A DNA stretch of 11,591 nt. Source: JBFGJY01 sp041576975. Its GTDB lineage: Bacteria; Pseudomonadota; Gammaproteobacteria; UBA4575. The first letter of the stretch is position 1, and each line of letters begins with the position of its first letter. Of the stretch, positions 6,632 through 11,591 are shown one piece after another. The position numbers and the translations under genes are program-made. The stretch covers positions 1 through 11,591 of the forward strand of contig JBFGJY010000075.1 of assembly GCA_041576975.1 (NCBI GenBank). Reading direction: 5' to 3'. Under the pieces are notes generated by a model, which had not been told where the DNA came from, searched no databases, and saw only the letters and a program-made list of their open reading frames with translations.

Positions 6632-7315
6632 ATGTTAGCTGATTGGATTGCCCCTTCAATATTATCAGCCGATTTCGCGCGTCTCGGTGAGGAGGTGAAC
6701 GCAGTGCTGGATGCAGGGGCGGATATCATCCACTTTGACGTGATGGACAATCACTATGTCCCAAATTTGACGTTTGGGTCGGTAGTTTGTAAGGCACTGC
6801 GAGACTATGGAGTGCAGGCGCCCATTGATGTGCATTTAATGGTCAAACCTGTCGATCGACTTATTGCAGATTTTGCAGCAGCAGGTGCGAGCTATATTAC
6901 TTTTCACCCAGAGGCCTCGGAGCATATTGATCGCAGTTTGCAATTAATCCGCGATCAAGGATGTAAAGCAGGTTTGGTATTTAATCCTGCTACCCCTCTA
7001 GATCAATTAAAGTATGTGCTAGATAAAATCGATATGGTGTTACTGATGTCGGTTAATCCTGGTTTTGGCGGACAAAAATTTATACCAGCGATTCTAAATA
7101 AGCTTAAAGTCGCAAGAAAATTAATTGATCAATCGGGCTTGCCGATACGCTTAGAAATTGATGGTGGAGTAAAGATTGATAATATTGCGCAAATTAAATC
7201 AGCAGGTGCGGATACTTTTGTTGCAGGTTCAGCAATTTTTAATACACAGGATTACGTAGGTACAATTTCAAAGATGCGCGAGCAGTTGGCAAGCGTTTAT
7301 CAAACGACATCTTGA
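6632..7315 (+). CDS. rpe: Ribulose-phosphate 3-epimerase
   Basis: A 227-residue cytosolic enzyme interconverting ribulose 5-phosphate and xylulose 5-phosphate in the pentose phosphate pathway. It is colinear with the family over its whole length: IAPSILSADFARLG at 6-19, HFDVMDNHYVPN at 34-45, DVHLMVKPVDR at 66-76, TFHPEASEH at 90-98, NPGFGGQ at 142-148, EIDGGV at 175-180 and AGSAIF at 198-203. The metal ligands and acid/base residues are present as His34, Asp36, His68 and Asp177. The ATG at 6632 gives the usual N-terminus; only a weak GAAG precedes it. It heads the run rpe-gph-trp. Confidence 0.97.
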   Translation: MLADWIAPSILSADFARLGEEVNAVLDAGADIIHFDVMDNHYVPNLTFGSVVCKALRDYGVQAPIDVHLMVKPVDRLIADFAAAGASYITFHPEASEHIDRSLQLIRDQGCKAGLVFNPATPLDQLKYVLDKIDMVLLMSVNPGFGGQKFIPAILNKLKVARKLIDQSGLPIRLEIDGGVKIDNIAQIKSAGADTFVAGSAIFNTQDYVGTISKMREQLASVYQTTS

Positions 7316-7342
7316 TGCTTTATTTGGTTTGATTTAATAATC

Positions 7343-8020
7343 TTGGACACGAATTCTTTAACGCAAACGCGTTGCGTAATATTTGATTTGGATGGCACTA
7401 TAGTTGATAGCGCCCCAGACATAACGATAAGCCTCAACCTTGTGTTGCAAGAATTAAACTATCCAAGTTGCAACTTAGCGCAAGTTAGAGAATGGATAGG
7501 CAATGGTGCTGCGCGTTTAATTAAGCGCGCTTTGACAGGACAAATTGATGGTGAGCCTTCTGAAGAATTATTTCAACACGCGCACAACTTATTTTTTGAT
7601 CGTTATGCACAACACTTGTGTGAAGAGAGTGAAATTTATCCGGGTGTGCTCGAAGGCTTAAATGCGTTATACAATCGCTCCCTTAATTTGGCTTGTGTTA
7701 CAAATAAACCCCGGCGTTTCGCGCCAGCACTTTTGCAGACATTAAAGCTAGATCAATTTTTTGAGCATCTCATTTGCGGCGATGATTTGCCTGCAAAGAA
7801 ACCTGATCCATTGCCATTGCTAACGATTCTGGAAAATAACAAACTTCAGCCGTCACAAGCGCTAGTGGTGGGTGATTCAGCCAGTGATATTCAAGCAGCA
7901 AAAGCCGCAAATATGCATTCATTTTGTGTGAGCTATGGCTATCATCAAGGTAAAGGAGTTGATGCTTTGGGCGCAAACTATATAATCGACTCTGTCGCTG
8001 AATTAGTACACTATCTTTAA
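7343..8020 (+). CDS. gph: Phosphoglycolate phosphatase (HAD family)
   Basis: A 225-residue HAD hydrolase that removes phosphate from 2-phosphoglycolate. Motif I is DLDGT (15-19, nucleophile Asp15, acid Asp17), motif II VTNKP (Thr120), motif III Lys153 in KKPDP, and motif IV GDSASD (177-182). The helical cap lies between motifs I and II. DSAPDI after motif I and IGNGAARLI in the cap are typical of Gph rather than of other HAD phosphatases. The start is TTG 7343, because no ATG or GTG lies in frame between the rpe stop (7313-7315) and DLDGT. No Shine-Dalgarno is visible, suggesting coupling to rpe, 27 bases upstream. Adjacency to rpe and trpE is a known conserved arrangement in proteobacteria. 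Confidence 0.93.
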   Translation: MDTNSLTQTRCVIFDLDGTIVDSAPDITISLNLVLQELNYPSCNLAQVREWIGNGAARLIKRALTGQIDGEPSEELFQHAHNLFFDRYAQHLCEESEIYPGVLEGLNALYNRSLNLACVTNKPRRFAPALLQTLKLDQFFEHLICGDDLPAKKPDPLPLLTILENNKLQPSQALVVGDSASDIQAAKAANMHSFCVSYGYHQGKGVDALGANYIIDSVAELVHYL

Positions 8021-8045
8021 CACGCAGCTTAAGGGCTTATATTCT

Positions 8046-8099
8046 ATGTTCATCTCTATGCAGAAAGGATTTGCTGAGTTTTTTGATTGGCGTTGCTAG
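8046..8099 (+). CDS. Possible trp leader peptide ORF
   Basis: A 17-codon ORF, MFISMQKGFAEFFDWRC, lies between gph and trpE, with an internal ATG at 8058. It holds one Trp codon (TGG 8088-8090) near its end, as leader peptides of trp operons do. Overlapping alternative structures follow: CGTTG (8091-8095) with CAACG (8102-8106), and AACGTTGA (8103-8110) with TTAAC (8115-8119) plus GTT (8122-8124), followed by a T-run. Against it, there is only one Trp codon, there is no Shine-Dalgarno, and a ribosome stalled on the TGG would cover the first arm and favour the terminator. Confidence 0.3.
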   Translation: MFISMQKGFAEFFDWRC

Positions 8100-8102
8100 C
8101 TC

Positions 8103-8128
8103 AACGTTGACAAATTAACTCGTTTTTT
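8103..8128 (+). terminator. Weak hairpin with T-run before trpE, possible attenuator
   Basis: AACGTTGA (8103-8110) can pair with TTAAC (8115-8119) and, after a TC bulge, GTT (8122-8124), around the loop CAAA. T-rich sequence follows (TTTT, then CTTTCTTT). The stem is weak and includes a G-T pair. It competes with a hairpin formed by CGTTG (8091-8095) and CAACG (8102-8106), so a regulatory switch is conceivable. Confidence 0.3.
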
Positions 8129-8153
8129 CTTTCTTTAATTTCATGGAGATGAT

Positions 8154-9620
8154 ATGGACCCCACCAATTTCGATTTGCTAAAAACTCAAGGGTACACCTG
8201 TATCCCGCTGGTGCGTGAGGTTTTAGCAGATCTTGATACTCCTTTGAGTGCATATTTAAAACTTGCGCATCAACCATATACCTATCTGTTTGAATCCGTA
8301 GAAGGTGGCGAGACGTGGGGCCGTTATTCTTTTATCGGTTTGTCATGTGCCGAGCGGATAAAAGTGTTTGGAAATAAAGTTGTGCATGAGCAAGGTATGA
8401 ATGAATTAAGTGCGACAGAAACAGAAGATCCTCTTGCATGGATACAAGAGTTTCTGCATCAGTATCACGTTCCTGATATACCACAATTACCGCGCTTTAC
8501 GGGTGGGGTGGTTGGTTACTTTGGTTATGAAACCGTGCAATACATCGAGCCACGTTTAGCAGGAAAACCCAAACCAGATGTTTTGCAAACGCCTGATATT
8601 TTTCTATTGATATCCAAGGAGCTAGTGGTATTCGATAATTTAAGCGGCAAGATTTTCTTAATTGTTCATGTTGATCCCAATAATGAACAAGCAATGCAAA
8701 AAGGTGAACAACGTCTAGAACAACTCGTAGAGTATTTGCAACAACCTATATCAAAATTAGGTTCAAGCAAGCCACAAAATTCCAAAATAAATTTTGTCTC
8801 TGAATTTTCTGAAGATGCATTTAAACAAGCTGTTGAACGCACGCGTGATTACATTCGTGCAGGCGATGTTATGCAGGCAGTGCTGTCACAACGACAAAAT
8901 ACCGAGTTCACATACCCACCAATCAATTTATATCGAAGTTTACGTAGTCTTAATCCGTCCCCGTATATGTATTACATGAATATGGGGGATTTTTATATTG
9001 TTGGGTCATCTCCAGAAATTTTAGTACGACTGGAAGATGGCGAAATTACCGTAAGACCTATTGCCGGCACCAGACCAAGAGGAAATGATCATGCACATGA
9101 TCTAGATTTAGAAAAAGAACTTTTACAGGATCCTAAGGAGTTGGCTGAACATTTGATGTTGATTGATCTTGGGCGTAATGATGTGGGTCGGGTGGCGAAA
9201 ACTGGCACTGTAGTACTCACTGATAAAATGATCATTGAGCGCTATTCACACGTTATGCATATCGTTTCAAATGTTACTGGCCAAATAAAAGATAGGTTTG
9301 ATGCAATAGATGTCATAAAGGCAACTTTTCCTGCGGGTACGGTGAGTGGTGCACCTAAGATACGGGCGATGGAAATTATTGACGAATTTGAGCCAGTTAA
9401 AAGAGGGATATATTCAGGCGCAGTAGGTTACATTTCTTGGGATGGAAATATGGATACTGCAATTGCTATCCGCACCGCAGTAATTAAAGATCATAAACTC
9501 TATATTCAAGCCGGCGCAGGTATTGTGTATGACTCCATTCCCGAAAATGAATGGGAGGAGACCAACAACAAAGCAGGGGCCTTGATGAAAGCAGCAGCTC
9601 TTGCGCAATCTATAGCTTGA
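8154..9620 (+). CDS. trpE: Anthranilate synthase component I
   Basis: A 488-residue chorismate-binding subunit. It makes anthranilate from chorismate with ammonia supplied by TrpG, the first step of tryptophan synthesis. The N-terminal feedback-inhibition element is visible as LFES (45-48) followed by Ser59 (the LLES-X10-S pattern), so the enzyme should be inhibited by tryptophan. The C-terminal catalytic domain contains AGDVMQAVLSQR, NPSPYMYYM, GSSPEILVR, RPIAGTRPRG, HLMLIDLGRNDVGRV, SGAPKIRAMEIIDE, GAVGY, DTAIAIRT and GAGIVYDS, the usual series. The PIAGT and MLIDLGRND blocks favour TrpE or PabB, and the full N-terminal half and the neighbours decide for TrpE. GGAG at 8145-8148, five bases before the ATG, fixes the start against two out-of-frame ATGs nearby. 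The next gene, trpG, is 42 bases on. Confidence 0.97.
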   Translation: MDPTNFDLLKTQGYTCIPLVREVLADLDTPLSAYLKLAHQPYTYLFESVEGGETWGRYSFIGLSCAERIKVFGNKVVHEQGMNELSATETEDPLAWIQEFLHQYHVPDIPQLPRFTGGVVGYFGYETVQYIEPRLAGKPKPDVLQTPDIFLLISKELVVFDNLSGKIFLIVHVDPNNEQAMQKGEQRLEQLVEYLQQPISKLGSSKPQNSKINFVSEFSEDAFKQAVERTRDYIRAGDVMQAVLSQRQNTEFTYPPINLYRSLRSLNPSPYMYYMNMGDFYIVGSSPEILVRLEDGEITVRPIAGTRPRGNDHAHDLDLEKELLQDPKELAEHLMLIDLGRNDVGRVAKTGTVVLTDKMIIERYSHVMHIVSNVTGQIKDRFDAIDVIKATFPAGTVSGAPKIRAMEIIDEFEPVKRGIYSGAVGYISWDGNMDTAIAIRTAVIKDHKLYIQAGAGIVYDSIPENEWEETNNKAGALMKAAALAQSIA

Positions 9621-9662
9621 TTTAATAACTAAACAAATACGCTTAGTGATATAAAAACTGCC

Positions 9663-10250
9663 ATGATTTTAATGATCGATAACTACGATTCGTTTACCTA
9701 TAACCTGGTTCAGTATTTAGGTGAAATTGGTGAAGAAGTAAAGGTAGTACGCAATGATCAAATTGGCATCAGTGAAATCAAAGCGCTGCAACCAGATCAC
9801 ATTGTAATTTCTCCAGGCCCATGTACGCCCAATGAAGCAGGTATTTCTCTTGATGTTATTAGTGAGTTAGGTAGAGAAATTCCAATTTTAGGTGTTTGCC
9901 TTGGTCATCAAAGTATAGGGCAAGCCTATGGTGGCAAAATTATAAAAGCACGAGAGGTTATGCATGGTAAAACTTCTATGGTGCATCATACAAACACACA
10001 TGTTTTTGAGAAATGCGACAATCCCTTTACTGCTACTCGTTATCATTCATTAGTCATAGATAAAGAAAGCGTTCCAGAATGTTTAGAAATTACCGCTTGG
10101 ACGCGAGCGGGCTCAGGCGAACTCGATGAGATCATGGGAGTACGGCATAAACAGTTTGCAGTCGAAGGTGTGCAGTTTCACCCTGAATCCATACTCACAG
10201 AATTTGGGCATCATTTGTTAACTAACTTTGTTCATCAAAATAAACGATAA
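9663..10250 (+). CDS. trpG: Anthranilate synthase component II, glutamine amidotransferase
   Basis: A 195-residue class I glutamine amidotransferase that hydrolyses glutamine and channels ammonia to TrpE. It has the N-terminal MIDNYDSFTYNLVQYL, the oxyanion-loop motif PGPCTP (51-56), the nucleophile Cys79 in GVCLGHQ, HGKTS (101-105) and RYHSLV (126-131). His173 and Glu175 in QFHPES complete the catalytic triad. Such subunits can also serve PabB (amphibolic PabA/TrpG); the position between trpE and trpD shows its main role. ATG 9663 gives the family N-terminus; a second ATG three codons later is possible. No strong Shine-Dalgarno is seen. trpD follows after 21 bases. Confidence 0.96.
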   Translation: MILMIDNYDSFTYNLVQYLGEIGEEVKVVRNDQIGISEIKALQPDHIVISPGPCTPNEAGISLDVISELGREIPILGVCLGHQSIGQAYGGKIIKAREVMHGKTSMVHHTNTHVFEKCDNPFTATRYHSLVIDKESVPECLEITAWTRAGSGELDEIMGVRHKQFAVEGVQFHPESILTEFGHHLLTNFVHQNKR

Positions 10251-10271
10251 AATAAAAACTAGTATTAAGCC

Positions 10272-11291
10272 TTGAACATTCAACAAGCCATCCAAATTAT
10301 TATCGAAGGCAATGATCTGACAATGGATCAAATGACAGCCGTTATGCGTGCGGTAATGTCCGGTGAAGCTACACCAGCGCAAGTTGCAGGTTTTTTAGTT
10401 GCCTTGCGTATGAAAGGTGAGGCAGTCGCGGAGCTTGCGGCAGCAGCCTCGGTCATGCGCGAGCTCTCGTCTAAAGTAAAAGTATCTACAGAAAATCTTG
10501 TGGATACATGTGGCACTGGTGGGGATGCAAAGGGGACATTTAATGTCTCAACCACAGCAGCATTTGTTGTTGCAGCAGCAGGTGGTAGGGTTGCCAAACA
10601 TGGCAATCGTTCGGTATCCAGCAAAAGTGGCAGTGCAGATTTATTAGAAGCTGCGGGAGCCAATTTGCAATTAACACCTGAACAAGTTGCGCAGTGTATA
10701 AAAGAGCTAGGGATAGGATTTTTATTTGCGCCCGCACATCACAGCGCTATGAAACATGCTATTGGTCCCCGCAAGGAGTTGGGGATTCGCACCATGTTTA
10801 ATTTATTAGGGCCATTAACCAATCCAGCCAATGCACCACATCAAGTTCTAGGGGTATTTAGTGTAGATTGGGTAAAACCGCTAGCAGAGGTCCTACAATC
10901 ATTAGGTAGTTTACATGTATTGGTAGTACATGCGCAGGATGGCCTGGATGAAATCAGTATTTCAAGTATGACAGAAGTTGCAGAATTAAAAGACGGAGAA
11001 ATCTCTCGCTATCAAATTTCACCGCAACAATTTGGTATCACAGAAAGCAAACTCGATAATATTATCGTTCAAGATGTTACTCAAAGTTTGCAACTAGTAA
11101 ATAATGTTTTCAGTAATAAACCAAGTGCTGCCTTAGATATCGTAAAACTCAATGCCGGTGCTGCACTATATGCAAGCGATAAGACATCTACTTTATCGGA
11201 AGGTGTAGAAATGGCAGATGCAGCAATTGCAAATGGAAGCGCAAAGAAAAAATTTAAACAATATATTGGATTTACAAACAGCTTGAATTAA
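10272..11291 (+). CDS. trpD: Anthranilate phosphoribosyltransferase
   Basis: A 339-residue enzyme that transfers phosphoribose from PRPP to anthranilate, the second step of the pathway. A helical N-domain (QMTAVMRAVMSGEATPAQVAGFL) is followed by the PRPP/Mg site GTGGD (81-85), FNVST (90-94), KHGNRS (109-114), SADLLEAAG, HHSAMKHAIGPRKELGIRTMFN, LGPLTNPA and DGLDEIS, all family signatures. The start is TTG 10272. An in-frame TAA at 10266-10268 leaves only one codon between, and no ATG gives a full N-terminus, so TTG is well supported. It lies 21 bases after trpG and 3 bases before trpC, without a strong Shine-Dalgarno, so translation is probably coupled. Confidence 0.97.
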   Translation: MNIQQAIQIIIEGNDLTMDQMTAVMRAVMSGEATPAQVAGFLVALRMKGEAVAELAAAASVMRELSSKVKVSTENLVDTCGTGGDAKGTFNVSTTAAFVVAAAGGRVAKHGNRSVSSKSGSADLLEAAGANLQLTPEQVAQCIKELGIGFLFAPAHHSAMKHAIGPRKELGIRTMFNLLGPLTNPANAPHQVLGVFSVDWVKPLAEVLQSLGSLHVLVVHAQDGLDEISISSMTEVAELKDGEISRYQISPQQFGITESKLDNIIVQDVTQSLQLVNNVFSNKPSAALDIVKLNAGAALYASDKTSTLSEGVEMADAAIANGSAKKKFKQYIGFTNSLN

Positions 11292-11294
11292 GTC

Positions 11295-11591
11295 ATGACT
11301 GATCAACCTGAAATACTCACTCAAATCATCGATCATAAAAAAAATGAACTGGTTGAGCGTAAACAACGAGTGTCGTTAGAAAAAATGCAGGAGTGGGCGG
11401 GCGATGCACCAAGCCCGAGAGGTTTTGAAGCAGCATTACGAAATGCGCAACTTGCTAAAAGACCTGGGGTGATTGCCGAGATCAAACGCGCATCACCTAG
11501 CAAGGGGATTTTGAGAGAAAATTTTAATCCAATGGCAATTGCAGCAAGCTATCAAATGAATGGCGCGACCTGTGTATCTGTATTAACAGAT
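11295..11591 (+). CDS. trpC: Indole-3-glycerol-phosphate synthase, N-terminal part
   Basis: The first 99 codons, open to the window end. TrpC closes the indole ring from carboxyphenylaminodeoxyribulose 5-phosphate. The N-terminal helix EILTQIIDHKKNELVERK is followed by RGFEAALR and the phosphate/catalytic motif AEIKRASPSKG (61-71), with the essential Glu and Lys of the family, then ATCVSVLTD at the start of the next strand. ATG 11295 is 3 bases after the trpD stop, indicating translational coupling. Whether a TrpF domain is fused, as in enteric bacteria, cannot be seen because the gene is cut. Confidence 0.95.
   Translation, partial: MTDQPEILTQIIDHKKNELVERKQRVSLEKMQEWAGDAPSPRGFEAALRNAQLAKRPGVIAEIKRASPSKGILRENFNPMAIAASYQMNGATCVSVLTD

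Noticed and set aside
8107..8139. Consensus -35 box TTGACA followed by TTTAAT before trpE
   Set aside because: The spacing is 21 bases, too long for a normal promoter, and at 17-18 bases the -10 is very poor. A start there would leave almost no room for the trpE ribosome site.
10328..10663. 111-codon - strand ORF inside trpD
   Set aside because: It is antisense to the conserved GTGGD and KHGNRS blocks of trpD; the Ala/Ser/Thr-rich product is an expected mirror of the coding strand.
1..11591. CRISPR arrays, insertion sequences, tRNA or rRNA genes
   Set aside because: No regularly spaced repeats, transposase-like proteins, terminal inverted repeats or tRNA-like cloverleaf sequences were seen on reading the window.

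Overview
The window looks like chromosomal DNA of a proteobacterium with moderately low GC (judged by eye, not computed). The order rpe-gph-trpE-trpG-trpD-trpC, with trpF and trpBA absent from the visible part, is an arrangement known from gamma- and betaproteobacteria. The protein sequences read closest, from memory, to gammaproteobacterial (Pseudomonas-like) homologues. Genus and species cannot be fixed from the sequence.

Positions 1-5252 hold a compact chaperone-usher pilus locus. Three small secreted pilin-like proteins (275-808, 893-1510, 1543-2022, + strand) run head-on into a chaperone-usher pair on the - strand (chaperone 4518-5252, then usher 2027-4486). The stop codons of the last pilin and the usher are only 4 bases apart. 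The usher has the plug and C-terminal layout of the alternate (CS1/CFA/TcfC-like, alpha) family. The pilins have two cysteines each and end in a Y-S-(G/D)-T strand, like CS1-type or spore-coat-U-type subunits. Pilins 1 and 2 carry an N-terminal donor-strand-like extension. Pilin 3 does not, and no two-domain adhesin is visible, so pilin 3 is the best candidate for a single-domain tip or initiator subunit. A strong 16-bp hairpin separates pilin 1 from pilin 2, and a perfect 16-bp palindrome lies just upstream of pilin 1.

Positions 5253-6494 hold a gene-free 388-bp divergent intergenic region, a small periplasmic class I cytochrome c (5641-5952) and, convergent to it, a four-helix CopD-like membrane protein rich in histidines (6012-6494).

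Positions 6632-11591 hold a + strand housekeeping run: ribulose-phosphate 3-epimerase, phosphoglycolate phosphatase, then anthranilate synthase I and II, anthranilate phosphoribosyltransferase and the first 99 codons of indole-3-glycerol-phosphate synthase, cut by the window end. Together trpEGDC take chorismate to indole-glycerol phosphate, except for the TrpF step, which is encoded elsewhere. A 17-codon ORF with a single Trp codon lies between gph and trpE and may be a leader peptide, but the geometry does not fit textbook attenuation. gph and trpD appear to start with TTG.

The most interesting part is the pilus locus: its convergent split layout, the extension-less third pilin, the opposite charge of pilin 1 and pilin 3, and the intergenic hairpin. 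The enzymes are ordinary members of known families.
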